This document shows positions 1-12,199 of a stretch of DNA of 64,000 nucleotides, piece after piece. The stretch spans positions 124,001 to 188,000 of the forward strand of contig JAHGAU010000018.1 in NCBI GenBank assembly GCA_019925105.1. Reading direction: 5' to 3'. The position numbers were made by a program, and so were the translations under genes. The stretch's first letter is position 1. Every line of letters begins with the position of its first letter. The notes under the pieces were generated by a model. It saw nothing but the letters and a program-made list of their open reading frames with translations. It searched no databases and was not told where the DNA came from. The DNA comes from Niebla homalea. Its lineage: Eukaryota; Ascomycota; Lecanoromycetes; Lecanorales; Ramalinaceae.

Positions 1-767
1 CTTTATCGCCTAGTTTTCTTTCGCTTAAAAGGCTATTACTTTTATATTTTTATTTTATACCCTTAATTTTAAACCGCCGTTTTTACTTTTTATTAATATT
101 TTTACTCCCGCCCCTTAAAAGCTTTATAAACGCTTTACCTCCCTTAGTTTTACTTTTACTTTTATATAGAAGTCCCTTATGCTTTTTAATTTAATCTATA
201 ATATTAATTAAGTCTTTAACGTAATATCCTTTTATTTTACCGTAAGGAGTCCTTTTAAGGCTTTTACTGTTTTTTTTACCGCCTTTTCGTCCTTCTTTAC
301 CGGGCAATATATTATCTCCGTTTTTTATTTTTGGTCCCTTAAGATCTTATTTTCCTTATTAGTTTTATTTCTTTTTTATATACCCTTAATAATACTTTTA
401 CCGTTATCTTCCTATTTTTTCCTTCTGCTTATACCTTTAATTATTAATATTATACCGGTTTTTTTTTACCCTTTTATTTACCTATTATTTCCGTATTATT
501 ATTATGCGTTTTATGCGCTTTAATACGTATATTTTATTGACCTTAATTCCTTTATTTATTTTAAGCGTTATCCGGCTTATTATTATTATATTGCCCGTAC
601 GCGTTATCGCCGTTTTTATTAACGTAAACTACTTATTTATTTACTATTTTATTCTTACTTACCATATTATTTTTACTTATTATACTTAATATACTCCCCT
701 CACTATTATTAGAGCTATATATATACGTATCGTTTTGGACCTCTAGGGTCCCTTTATTCGTCGCCAT
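1..767 (-). mobile_element. L1 copy A: 5' end of a RIP-inactivated Tad1-like LINE, cut by window edge
   Basis: This is the start of a non-LTR retrotransposon read on the minus strand. The first codons (ATG at 767-765) give MATNKGTLEVQND, nearly the same as copy B at 36115 (MATNKGTPEVQND) and clearly related to copy C at 57598 (MATNNGTPEVRND). Downstream sequence stays alignable with copy B, including a shared run around ATAATAATAAGCCGGATAAC. The element runs off the left edge, so only ORF1 (gag-like) sequence is present. The frame is destroyed by TAA codons of RIP type. The first ~45 bases still contain CpA/TpG and look hardly mutated, unlike the rest. A short open frame on the plus strand at 504-689 is a by-product of the AT bias and is not counted as a gene. 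Confidence 0.8.
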
Positions 768-795
768 TCTCGGATTTCTAGTTTTCATTTTTTCG

Positions 796-3546
796 GTTAT
801 TTAATATATACTTAAGGGTACTTTAAGATATAAGAAAAAGCCTATTTAAATATCATAAAAAGTCCAAAATTAATGTTTAAAAGTAATTAACGGTATTTAT
901 AAAGTAACTTTTATCCTGGTATTAAAGTTTAAAATCTTTATATTATTAATTAAGGTTTTATTAAATTAAATTATTGTTTAAATAAAATTAAAGAAATATA
1001 TATACTTAATTACGATAATAGGAAACGGGCGGATCCATTAGAATCTTAATAAATTTTAAGTTAAAAGGAATAAATTAAGGATACTTATCCTTTTTTTATT
1101 AAGATAAAATAAGAATAAACTAAAAAGGAAATTAACTTTATTAATATCCCGGAGGTTAATTTAAACGTATATAAACTTTTATTAAACGTAAAAAAAAATT
1201 AAAATTAAAAAGATTTAAAGAGTAAAAGTTATAATAAATATTTTATAAATTACGATAAAATAAATTAAACGTTAATAAAAATATAAAGACTTTATACCTT
1301 AAGGTTATTATTATTTAACTTTTAACGATAAAAGGATTATTAATAAGTATTTTTATTATTATAATATTATAAAAAAAAATAATAATATATTAATAATTTA
1401 ACTCCGGACGGGTAAAAACGGGTTAACTTACTTTTTATTTATTATATATATTAAAGGTCGGATAAACGCCGGATATAAATATAAATAAAGAAAGTAAAAC
1501 GCTATATACGTTTTTATTTTTTATTTTTTATTTATAAAGGTTAAATTAAAACTTATTATAAAAATTAATACTTATAATTATTATTAAATATTATTTATAA
1601 AATTAAGGTATCCGGGTAACTATTAAATTTATAATATATTAAATTTATAATGTCTACCAGACTATTATTATAATTTAATTTCACTATAAAAATAAATAAG
1701 GTTATTAAAGATTTTACGGAAAAGACTTATTACCGGTTAAGGAAGAAAAAGAGAAGCGGAAACCGGTTACGTTAATTATATAAATTAAAAAGTAAGAACT
1801 TACGGGGCTTAATTTATACCGTATAAATATAAGTTTATTTATATAATTAAAAGCTTAAAGTTATATAATATAATAATTATAATAAATTTAAATAAAATTA
1901 CAGTAAAACCGGATATTAATATTAAAGTCCTTAACCTTTAAGTAAATAAAAAGCTCGATTAAAAGGACTATATAAGAAAGGTTTAAAAGAAGATAACTTT
2001 ATAAAAAAAGGGCTTTATTTATCTTATTATATCGATATAAAAAATTATATTATAAAAAGCCCGGACCGTCTATTAAGCCGTAATAAAGCCAGTTATAATA
2101 TACGCTATAATTATTTAATATATATTTAAAGGTACTTTAAGATATAAAAAGGAGTTTATCTAGATATTATAGAAAGTTTAAAACCGGTATTTAAGAATAA
2201 TTAACGGTACTTATAAAATAACTTTTATCCCGATATTAAAGTTTAAGGTTTTTATACCGTTAATTAAGGTTTTATTCAATTAAATAATCGCTTAAGTAAA
2301 ATTAAAAAAATATATATACTTAATTATTATAATAATTTAAAACGGGCGGATCTATTAAAATCTTAATAAGTTTTAAGTTAAAAGGAGTAAATTAAAAATA
2401 TTTATCCCCCTTCTTATTAAGATAAAGTAGGAATAAATTAAAAAAAAGTTAACTTTATTAATATCCCGGAGGTTAATTTAAATATATATAAATTCCCGTT
2501 AAATATAAGAAAGATTAAGATTAAAAAGATTTAAAAAGCGAAAATTATAACGATTATTTTATAAATTACGATAAAATAAATTAAGCGTTAATAAAAATAT
2601 AAGGACTTTATATTTTAAAGTTATTATTATTTAGCTTTTAACGATAAAAAGATTATTAATAAGTATTTCTATTATTAAAATATTATGAAAAAAGGTAATA
2701 ATATATTAATAATTTAACTCCGGACGGATAAAAACGGTTTAACTTACTTTTTATTTATTATATATACCGGAGGTCAGATAAATACCGGATATAAATATAA
2801 ATAAAAAAAGTAGGACGCTATATATATCCTTATTTCTTATCCTTTATTTATAAAGGTTAAGTTAAAATTTATAATAAAATTTAATACTTATAATTACTAT
2901 TAAATATTATTTATAAAGTAAAATATTTAAGTAATTATTAAGTTTATAATATTTACCGGATTATTAATATAGTTTAACCTCGTTATAAAGATAAACGAGG
3001 TTATTAAAGACGTTATAGAAAAGGCCCGTTATTAATTAAAGAAGAAAAAAGACGCGGAAATTAATTATATTAATTATATAAACCGGAAAATATCTTCTAT
3101 AATTATAAAGATATAATAATAGACGTTTATTAAAAGTTTTTAAAAAATTAACGATAATAATAATATAAAAGGGATATATATTAAGTAAGTAAGTATTAAT
3201 AAGGATATTTAAAGGTATTACGTAAAATTAAAATAATATAAATATATAAAAGAGTAAAAGAATAATAAGCTTAAAGATAACCCTTATAAGGATATAATTA
3301 TAAGATTATAAATTTTGTTAAAAGAGTTAGAATATAAGAAGTATATAAATAGAATATTACTCTTTAAACGGCTATTAATATCCTTTACCTTAAAGGATAA
3401 AGGGTAAAAGCTTAATAAACGCCGGTTTTTACTTTAACGTTATAAGTATTAGGTTTTTACGGTTATTAACAAGGCTAAAACGCCGCGTATTAAGGAACGC
3501 CGGAATTAACTTAGCTAGACCCGTACTATAATCCAATCAATCAATA
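796..3546 (+). mobile_element. L1 3' fragment, chimeric, with a repeated ~1 kb segment
   Basis: This plus-strand piece carries the 3' part of the same LINE. Bases 796-1794 correspond to copy B 40460-41458. At about 1790-1794 (AAGTA microhomology) the sequence jumps back to the equivalent of B 40141, and bases 1795-3546 then correspond to B 40141-41905. The region equivalent to B 40460-41458 is therefore present twice (796-1794 and about 2115-3085). The 3' end carries the family terminus (GTATTAAGGAACGCCGGAAT) followed by a CAATCAATCAAT tail at 3532-3543. The content would be the end of the reverse transcriptase and the C-terminal part of ORF2, all RIP-mutated. The 5' side abuts copy A with a 28-bp linker, the two pieces pointing away from each other. 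Confidence 0.85.
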
Positions 3547-3792
3547 TATATTTATTAATATATTTTTTAATTTTTTGTTAAAATTTTTTAGTTACTATTA
3601 AAATATATTAAATTATTATAAAATTATATTGTTTTATTAATAGAGGTATAAACTTATTTATTTACATTATAAATTTAACTAAGTTAATTTTAATATTTAA
3701 CAATATTTAATTTATTAATTTTATTAATAATTAAAAAATTTATTTATTTATTTTTAATTTTTTTTATTTAAAATATATATTATAAAATAAAA
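3547..3792. other. AT-rich spacer, nothing recognised
   Basis: About 250 bases, nearly pure A+T, between the L1 tail and the satellite array. There is no reading frame, terminal repeat or RNA feature that I can support. Confidence 0.5.
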
Positions 3793-4905
3793 ATATTACC
3801 GGATTCCTTTCCGGTTTATTTTATAATTAAAGACTTTATTTAAAACTCAGGTTTTTTATAATAAATACGGCGTTTTAAAACTTATTATAATAAGTATATA
3901 AAAGGGCCGGGCTAAGTTCTATATAAATAAAAAGCTTATTTATAATTTAAGTTTTTAATTATAAATATAATAATTTTAATTTATTTTAATAAAAATATAT
4001 AAAAATTAAATATAACTTTATATAAATAAAATATTTACTTAAAGCTTAACTTTTTTATTATAATTATAATATCTTTAAGCGTTTTCTAATAAGAATATAT
4101 AAAAATTAAATAAAAACGGGTATTTTATTTAACTTTTAAATATTTTATTTTAGTTATAATATTTTTAAGTTTATTATAATAAAAATATATAAAAGTTAGA
4201 TTTAAATAGGTATTTTATTTGAATTTTAAATACTTTATCGTAAATATAATAATTTTAAGTTTATTACGGTAAAAATAACGGAAATCGGGTATAATTTAAA
4301 TAAACCGGTATTTTATTTAATTTTTAAATATTATATTATAAATACGGTATTTTTAAATCTATTAAAATAAAAATATATAAAAATTAAATCTAAATAGAAT
4401 TTTTATTTATTTTTTAGCTTTTTATTATAGACGTAATATTTTTAAACTTTTTATAATAAAAGTATATAAAGGTTAAGTATAAACGGATTTTTTATTTATT
4501 TCTTAAGTTTTTTTTTTGTAAATACAATATTTTTAAACTTATTATAATAAAAGTATACGGAAATTAAATGTATTTTAAATAAATCAACATTTTATTTAAC
4601 TTTTAAATACTATATTATAAGCGTAATATTTTGAAATTTATTATAATAAAAATATATAAAAATTAAGCAAAAACGGATATCTTATTTAACTTTTAAATAT
4701 CTTATTGTAAATATAATATTTTTTAAACTTATTACGATAAGGGTATATAAAAGTTAAGTAAATAAGGTTTTTTATTTGAAATTAAAAGTCTTTATTACAA
4801 ATACGGTCTTCTTAAACTTATTTTATTAAGAATATATAAATATTAAATATAATTATAAATAAATAAATTTCTATAAAGATCTTAATAATAGAAGTATATA
4901 AATTA
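3793..4905 (+). repeat. Satellite array S1, ~94-bp unit, about 11 copies
   Basis: A tandem array with a recurring core of the type TTATTATAATAAAAATATAT followed by AAAAATTA. The core recurs near 3880, 3980, 4083, 4170, 4258, 4357, 4446, 4539, 4639, 4729 and 4817, a spacing of 87-103 bases. Units differ by many substitutions, mostly C/T and G/A, so the array is old or RIP-altered. The left flank has a short palindrome (ACCGGATTCCTTTCCGGT, 3796-3813). A degraded equivalent lies in front of array S3 near 9870, so array and flank may be parts of one larger repeat. Confidence 0.75.
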
Positions 4906-6246
4906 ATAAGTAGATAAAAGAAAGGTCCTTATTCTGCTATTGGCTTAGATAAACCCCGGGGCATTAATTACTTAGTTTATTTACTATACGCTAATAATAT
5001 ATATATATTAAAAAACTTATATCTTAATAATTTCTTATTTATTTTTTAAGTTTTAAGTTTTTATATAAATTATAGTATTTTTATTTTAATATAATAAAAA
5101 CTTATATATGTCCGGTAATTATTTATACTTTTTTAATTAATATAATAATATTCATTTATTCTTATAATAAAGCTTTTAAAATTTCTTTAGTATTTTTATT
5201 TTATTATAATTTTAATAAAGTATTTTTATAGCTTATTTATAATTTATATTTATACCTTTACGTTGAAGTTTTCATTTTTTACGTTTATTATTATTCTTTT
5301 ATATAGTTTTTTTATGTTTTTTAAATCTACATTATTAATAATAATATTTATTAAACGATTTTTAAAAGTTTTTATTAAAGTTTTATTTATATTATTATAA
5401 TAATTCCGGTTAATCTTTACGTTATCAATATTATTAACCGAATTTAAATATTTAATCGAAATAAAAAACCTTATTTCCGGGGTTTATTGATTTTTACTTT
5501 CATTATATACCCAATTAAAAAAAAGCTTTTCTTAGCCGTAAAAAGCTTAAAATAATTATAATTATTATGAAGTTTATTAATTATAATTTAATAACTATTA
5601 CCTAAAAACCGGAGCGGAAAATTTATTATATTATTATTATTATTTTATTTTTTATTTTATTTATATTATTAATATTATTTTAACTTTTATACTTTTTTTT
5701 TTAATTGATTCTTATAAATAATAAATTTTTAAAGGTTACTTTCTTGTTATATTTTTTTTTCCGATTTTTTTAAAAAAATTTAAATTAATTAATTTTTTTT
5801 TATTTTTTCTCGTTTTTATTTATTTTTATATAAAGTTTTTAAAATTTTTATTATTTAAATATTATTATTAATTATATTTTTACTATAGTACTATTTCATT
5901 TTATTTTTTATAAATTATTTATTATTATTTTTAAAAATTTATATATTTTGTATGATCTTTTATATATTTTTTATTAATTTTAATTATTTTGGTTTTTCAA
6001 AAATTATTTTTCTTTTTAGGTTTTTTTATTAAGTTTTAATTATTTATACTTATATAATATTTTTCGATTCATTTTAATTATTCATTATAATTATTTAATT
6101 TATTATATGTTACATTAATTATAATTAATATTTTTAATATAATATTAAAATTAATTTTATTTAAATTTTTTAAAACTTTTTAAAGTTTTATTTTCATTAT
6201 TATATTTAGTTTTTTCTTTTGTATTATTAAATATTATAACAGTTTT
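4906..6246. other. AT-rich DNA without recognisable genes
   Basis: Very AT-rich, with a few remnants such as CCGGGGCATTAATTA near 4957. No open frame, LTR pair or RNA gene could be supported. It probably consists of old, saturated RIP'd repeats. Confidence 0.5.
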
Positions 6247-6590
6247 TGATTGATTGATTGATTGACTTATACTACGGGTCTAGTTAAGCTAATTCCGGCG
6301 TTCTTTAATACGTAGCCTTTTAACCTTATTAATAACCGTAAAAACCTAATACTTATAACGTTAAAGTAAAAACCGGCGTTTATTAAGCCTTTACCCTTTA
6401 TCCTTTAATGGAAAAGATATTAACGGCTATTTAGAAAGTAATAATTTATTTATATACTTCTTATATTTTAACTCCCCCAAGAAAATCCATAATATTACGA
6501 CCGTATCCTTATAAGGGCTGCCCCCAGGCTCGTTGCTCTTGCGCTCCTATATATATCTGTACTAACTTAACCTTACGTAGCACCTCATAA
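6247..6590 (-). mobile_element. L1 3'-end fragment, 5'-truncated, with (TGAT)n tail
   Basis: The minus strand carries the last ~340 bases of the L1 LINE. The tail appears on the plus strand as repeated TGAT/TTGA at 6247-6264, next to the conserved terminus (AATTCCGGCGTTC). Homology to copy B (about 41580-41905) ends at about 6590. This is a typical 5'-truncated LINE insertion. The part nearest its 5' end still has CpA and TpG (for example TTGCTCTTGCGCTCC near 6531) and is less RIP'd than the tail side. Confidence 0.8.
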
Positions 6591-8185
6591 TAGTATTTAT
6601 TTAATAAAATATAATTATGAATAAAGTTTATAATTAATTTTATTATATAAAAAATAACTATTATTATATTAAAAAATGAATTTTACCGGAAATAAAGATA
6701 TATAAATTATAATATATATAATAATATTAACCGTAATGAAATTTATAATATAAAACTGTAAATATATATATATTAATATTAAGATTATTTAAAAAATCAA
6801 TTTCAAAAAAAAATATAGCGGAAAATTTATATTATAAAGTTAATAAAGCTTAAAATAAAACCTTTATAAAATCCTTTTTCATTATTGTTAAAAGGGTTTA
6901 TAGTTTATTTATTATAAAAAATCAATTCCGATTACAAAAAAAAATTTTTTATCAAAAATATAATTAATATTTTTATTCTTTTTATTAATAAAAAATTAGG
7001 AAAACTTATATCTAAAACGAAAAAAAAAAAACTAAAATTAATATAAGAAATAATTAAATTTTTTTAAATTTCTTTAAATTAAATTTAATAAATTATTATA
7101 ATATTTAAAAAAACCGGGTTAAATTCCTTTCAATTATATTTATTTTTTTAAATTAAAATTTAAATTAAAAATATATTTTTAAAAAATTAATTATTAAATA
7201 TATTATTTTTACCCTTATTTATAATTTTTAATATTAACGTCTATAAACTTATAATTCTATTTCTATTTTTATGAAATAATTTATAATTAATTCGTTATAA
7301 GGTTTATAATTTTAATAAAAAAGTAATTAAACAAAAAGTATTAAAAAATTTATATTATTTATTTAAATAGAGTAATACTTTAATAATAAATTTTTATATT
7401 TATATATTCCGAAATCGATTAAAGAATATAAGCCTTATACTTAAATTATTTATATATATATATATATTATTTTCTATTTTTGAAATCTTATGTTTATTAT
7501 TATATTTAACTAATTTGAAATTTGAAATATAATTTAAATATAATTATTTTTTATATAATTAATATTATTTATTTCAAATAAATAAAATTATTAAAACTAA
7601 ATTAATTAAAGTTATAAATAAAATTAATTAATTAATTAATAGTTATTGTAAAAAATTTTTATTAATAAAATTTATTAAAAAATTATATTAAATTAATAAA
7701 GAATTATATTAAAAAAATTTAAAAAAAGTTATATTTTTATATAAAAATTTTCATTTTTATATTAACAAATTAAAATAATTTGCTTATAAATATATATAAT
7801 ATATTTATAATATAAAGACTTAATTATAATATTATTATAAATTATTCTTTAATAAATATAAATTATCATTATATTTAATATTATAAAGAAATAAAAGAAA
7901 ACCCCCGTAAAATATACGTTTATTTTTAAATAAGAGGTATTTACGTAATAAAAATTAAAACTTTTTTATCTTTTTTATATTTAATATATTTACTAAGATT
8001 ACCCGAGTTTTTAAGTTTTATTAATTATATATTTAAAAATAAATATATAGTTATTTATAATTTTAATTTTGGCTAAAACGGATATATATAAATAATATAA
8101 TAATTAAAAAAGTAATTTATATAGTACTTTTTGCGACCGCAAATTATAAATTTAAGCCGGAATAACGATAAGCCGGTTTATTAAT
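6591..8185. other. AT-rich DNA without recognisable genes
   Basis: Nearly pure A+T with long A and T runs and only isolated C or G. I see no LTR pair, LINE terminus or usable reading frame. Confidence 0.5.
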
Positions 8186-8427
8186 AAAATCCTTATTATT
8201 TATTTCATTATTTACTTTTTTACTTATTTTATCATTTATTTTATTATTTACCTTACTATTTATATAATTATTTACTTTATTAGTTTTTTATTATTTACTT
8301 TACTATTTATATTATTAATTATTTTATTATTTATTTTACTATTTATTGTATTATTTATTTTATTATTTATTTTACTATTTATCTTACTATTTACTTTACT
8401 ATTTGTTTTTTTATTTATTTTATAAAT
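8186..8427 (+). repeat. 12-bp tandem repeat (CTATTTATTTTA-like)
   Basis: About 20 imperfect copies of a 12-base unit such as CTATTTATCTTA, CTATTTACTTTA and CTATTTGTTTTT. The repeat is pyrimidine-rich on the plus strand and non-coding. It lies directly before satellite array S2. Confidence 0.75.
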
Positions 8428-8439
8428 AAAAAAACGTTT

Positions 8440-8985
8440 TATAAATATAAGTTTTATCGTAATAGGCCTAAAATTATTACGTTCATAATAAAAAACTTAA
8501 AAAATGAATAAAAGTTTTATTTAATTAAAACTTTATATAACTTCCGTATATTTTTATTTAAATAAATTCAAAATATTACGTTTATAATAAAAATATTAAT
8601 ATGTTAAAAAAATCTTATTAATAAAAAAATATTTAAAACTTATATATTTTTATTATATTAATTAAAAATATTATATTTATAATAAAAATCCCGGCACTTA
8701 AATAAACTTTTTATTAAATTTAAATAGTATTTAAATATTATATATTTTTCTTATTTTAAATTAAAAATATTATATTTATAATAAAGACCCCGGGATTTAA
8801 ATAAGTTTTTTACCGCATAAAAATAATATTTAAATTATATATATTTTTTTATAATAAATTTAAAAATATCGTAATTATAATAAAAACCCCGGCTCTTAAA
8901 TAAACTTTTTACCGGATTAAAGTAATATATAATCCCCGTATATTCTTATTAAAATAAGCCTAAAAAAACCGTACTTAAATAAAGA
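8440..8985 (-). repeat. Satellite array S2, ~96-bp unit, opposite orientation to S1 and S3
   Basis: About five units with a repeated TTTATAATAAAAA segment near 8486, 8586, 8681, 8777 and 8876 (95-100 base spacing). The reverse complement of a unit resembles the S1 unit, sharing a TATAATATTTTTAA core. I take it as the same satellite family, inverted. Several units keep CCCGG clusters (for example near 8690, 8785 and 8888), consistent with CpG being spared while CpA is lost. Confidence 0.65.
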
Positions 8986-9117
8986 TTTTGAGCTTTAAAT
9001 ATAATAATATACTAATTTTTTTTATATATAAAATTATTTTTAAATTAATAAAAAACTTTTATTTATAAATATAATTCCTTTAAAAAAATTTTTATTTTTA
9101 TAAAAAGAAATTATATT

Positions 9118-9350
9118 TATATAAAAATATAACTTATTTTTCTAGAAATATAACTTATTTTTCTAGAAATATAACTTATTTATATAGAAATATAATTTAT
9201 TTGTATTAAAATAAAATTTATTGATATAGAAATAAAATTTATTGATATAAAAATATAATTTATTGATATAAAAATATAATTTATTGATATAAAAATATAA
9301 TTTATTGATATAAAAATATAATTTATTGATATAAAAATATAATTTATTTT
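9118..9350 (+). repeat. 21-bp tandem repeat (AATATAATTTATTGATATAAA)
   Basis: About 11 copies of a 21-base unit. The last five or six are almost perfect and the first ones carry CTAG variants. A looser, inverted relative occurs at 33850-34215. It is non-coding. Confidence 0.8.
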
Positions 9351-9534
9351 TGATTTTATATAATATTTTATTAATTAACTATAATATTTTAATAAATAAA
9401 GAAATTTTATTATTATATATTTAAGTAATAATAAAAAAATATAATCATATAAATCGTATAATATATATAATATATAAAATTAATTAAACTATAAATATAA
9501 TTAAATTAAACTAGAAAATTAAGTTTCTAAATAA

Positions 9535-9845
9535 TATATATTTTTTTTTATTTTTTAAATACTTTATTATATAAATAGTATTTTATAATAAATATCCGTA
9601 CCGGTTTTTTTTTTAAATAATTTAATTTATTATTTTATATATATTAAATACGCAATTAAAATATAAATTATATTTTATTTCCTTTAATTATAATTATAAA
9701 TATTATTATTTTTTTAATATAAATAATAAAAAAAAAAAATTTATTTTTATTAATTTAAAATCAAATAATTAATAATTTTTTAATAATTTTTATAATTTTA
9801 TATTATTAAAAATAAATTTTGGAAATCTTATTTTTATTTAAACTT
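9535..9845 (+). repeat. Dispersed repeat R4, copy 1
   Basis: About 310 bases that align in the same orientation with 49085-49395. Shared stretches include TTTAATTTATTATTTTATAT and TTTTATATTATTAAAAATAA. Its nature is unknown and no terminal repeat is visible. It lies just before satellite array S3. Confidence 0.6.
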
Positions 9846-9865
9846 AAAGACTTGCGAGGTTAAGA

Positions 9866-10470
9866 TATTACCGAAATCCTTTTCGGTCCTTAAAAAATTT
9901 ATTTAATAATAAGGTTTTTCAATATGAATACGTTATTTTTAAATAATAACTATAAAAATCTACGTAAATTAAATATTATTTTAAATAAAAAATAAATAGT
10001 AAAAACTTTACTATAAAAGTAAAGTTTTTAAAATAAATATAGTTTTTTTAGTTTATTATAATAAAAGAATTAAAAAACGGGTATTACGTTAATTAAACTT
10101 TATTATTGAAGTAAGGTTTTTAGGGTAATTAGGGTTTTTTTTAATTTATTATAATAAAAGAATATAAAAAATATATATCATATTAAGTAAGTTTTATTAT
10201 AAAAATAAAGTTTTTAAAATAATTATAATCTTTTTAATTTATTATAATAAAAAAATACGAAAAATAAATATTACGTTCAATAAGCTTTACTATAAAAGTA
10301 TAATCTTTAAAATAGTTATAATCTTTTTAATTTATTATAACAAAAATTTTTAGAAAACGGGTATTATATTAAAGAGATTTCTTTTCAAAAATAAAGTTTT
10401 TAAAGTAATTACGGTCTTTTTAACTTATCGTAATAAAGGAATATAAAAAATAAATATTATTTAATTTTAT
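9866..10470 (+). repeat. Satellite array S3, ~95-bp unit
   Basis: Five to six units with TTTATTATAATAAAA cores near 10048, 10146, 10238, 10331 and 10428. The unit resembles S1, and the left flank (ATTACCGAAATCCTTTTCGGT) is a variant of the S1 flank at 3794. Confidence 0.7.
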
Positions 10471-11060
10471 TGTATTTTATATATATTTAAATATATCTAT
10501 ATAAATTATAAAATTATATTAAAAAATAATTAAAATAAATATACATATATAAAATTTTAAATCGACGAAAATGTTATAAAAACTACTAATAATCATAACG
10601 TAAATAATATATCCGAATAAATTGATAATATATCCAATATGAAATATATTATATATAAAAGGTTTATATTATTTAAAATATAAAAATATAAAAAAAAAAA
10701 GAGATAAAATATTTATTATTTAGATTTTTATAAATTTTAATTCTATGATTTAAATATAATAATTTTTTTAATAATAAAAAAGTTAAATTTATTGAATTTT
10801 TTTAATTAACGTCATATTTAAAATATAATTATAATTATATATAATTATTTATTCGGGTTTAGTTTTTTATTCTTATTTTTTATTTATACTTTTTATTTTT
10901 TATTATTTAATTATAATAATTTTGTTACCGGGATAAATTCAAATAATTTAAAAATAAAAATAAAACCAATATTAATAAAATAAATAAAAAACGGAAATGG
11001 TTTTAATATTATTTTTATTCGGCGGTAAAATAAAAATTCAGTTTCAATAATATTAATAAT
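10471..11060. other. AT-rich spacer
   Basis: No gene or repeat recognised between satellite S3 and LTR element T1. It ends with ATAAT (11056-11060), the target duplication of T1. Confidence 0.5.
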
Positions 11061-11224
11061 TGTCACGAGAAATGCGGTATGCATAAAGTGAGTGGGTGTA
11101 ATATATATGATGGATAGCTATCTGAGTGGGTGGTAGGTGAGATATCTATGTGCGTATGCTAAGCAACGGAACAAGGTAAGTCCGGTCCGTGCCAAGGGAT
11201 CCTCCCAAGGTCCATAACGTGACA
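11061..11224 (+). repeat. T1 5' LTR (164 bp), nearly un-RIP'd
   Basis: Bounded by TGTCACG and CGTGACA. Compared with the other LTR it keeps TG/CA in most places. It contains AAAGTGAGTGGGTGTAATAT and GATAGCTATCTGAG, motifs partly shared with the T2 LTR and the solo LTR at 14897. Confidence 0.9.
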
Positions 11225-11249
11225 ATATGCCCATAAAAAAGAGAAAAAA

Positions 11250-11265
11250 GCGACGTCCACGTCGC
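11250..11265 (+). promoter_or_regulatory. Hairpin just inside the T1 5' LTR (possible packaging/dimerisation element)
   Basis: GCGACG-TCCA-CGTCGC forms a perfect 6-bp stem with a 4-base loop, 25 bases inside the LTR. T2 has GTAACG-TCCT-CGTTGC at the same place. The third pair is G-C in T1 and A-T in T2, and the second is C-G in T1 and T·G in T2. The retained pairing suggests an RNA function. The assignment to packaging is inference. Confidence 0.5.
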
Positions 11266-12199
11266 GATATACCTACCACAAAACACCATAGATTTTGATA
11301 GCCTCGGTGGTAAAGGTAACCAAGAGTAAGCCCTAAGTGCATTAATAACGTTGTTTACATATATAGTTATTAAGAAGTAGAGGGTAATAAAATCGTATAT
11401 TGAAAAAACGATTAAAAAAAACCGAAAAAGGTGTAAACCGAATAATTGTCGTAATTTACCCGGGAAATAATCGCGGATTGAGGGTTTATTATTAAGCTAA
11501 ATCGCTCAAAAACGTAATCTTTAAAATATTCCCAAGTCGTATCTTAAGGTTAATATTAATATGGATTAATACCGTATTTATAAAATAAATAAGTTTTTTT
11601 AATGTAAGGTATATATATTCTCCGGCTTATTATTATAGTCCTAACTATTATAGCTCACTTTATACTTATTATAAGTAAACTTATCCAGACTATAACGACG
11701 GGATATATGCTTTTAGCCGGTCTTTATAAGAGTAAGTAATAATAGGTTATTATAAGGCTAATACTTAAAGGTATATTAATATTTATAAACGTCCGATAAT
11801 TTATTATCGAGACTTACTATCCTAGCTTTTATAATATCTTTTCCCTTTTAATTTACTATAATTAAATATATTTTAATTAAGGGCTTTTTCTTTAATATTA
11901 CGGGAGCAATTTACGGTAAAGGTAACGGAGCAGGTAAGCTCTTTACTTACGGAGTAAGTAATTTAACTAATAAGGATAAATTTAAGGGTGGTAGGTGTAA
12001 ATTTATTAAAGAGGTCTTTAAGTATTATAGGTAATAATACCTTTAATAGTAATACTTTAATTATAAATATTAATTTAATAAGAAATTTAAAAGGTATAAA
12101 TCTTATATAAAGGTTATAAATAGTAACGTAAAATTTAAATAAGAAGCAGTTAACTCGTAATAAGCTTACTATTCAAGTAAATAAAGTGGATAAAGTTCT

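Noticed and set aside
504..689. 61-codon plus-strand open frame
   Set aside because: It lies antisense inside LINE copy A and is rich in Ile/Leu/Tyr from AT bias. It has no family resemblance.
3793..4905. CRISPR-like array
   Set aside because: Units are contiguous without unique spacers, are very degenerate and lie in a eukaryotic RIP'd context. It is a satellite.
9868..9890. Terminal inverted repeat of a DNA transposon (ACCGAAATCC..TTTTCGGT)
   Set aside because: It is a short palindrome next to the satellite, with no matching inverted copy at a plausible distance and no TA-type duplication that can be distinguished from the AT background.
11118..11342. 74-codon minus-strand open frame
   Set aside because: It crosses the T1 5' LTR and adjacent non-coding leader. 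It is open only because that part is GC-richer, and the T2 counterpart shows no equivalent frame.
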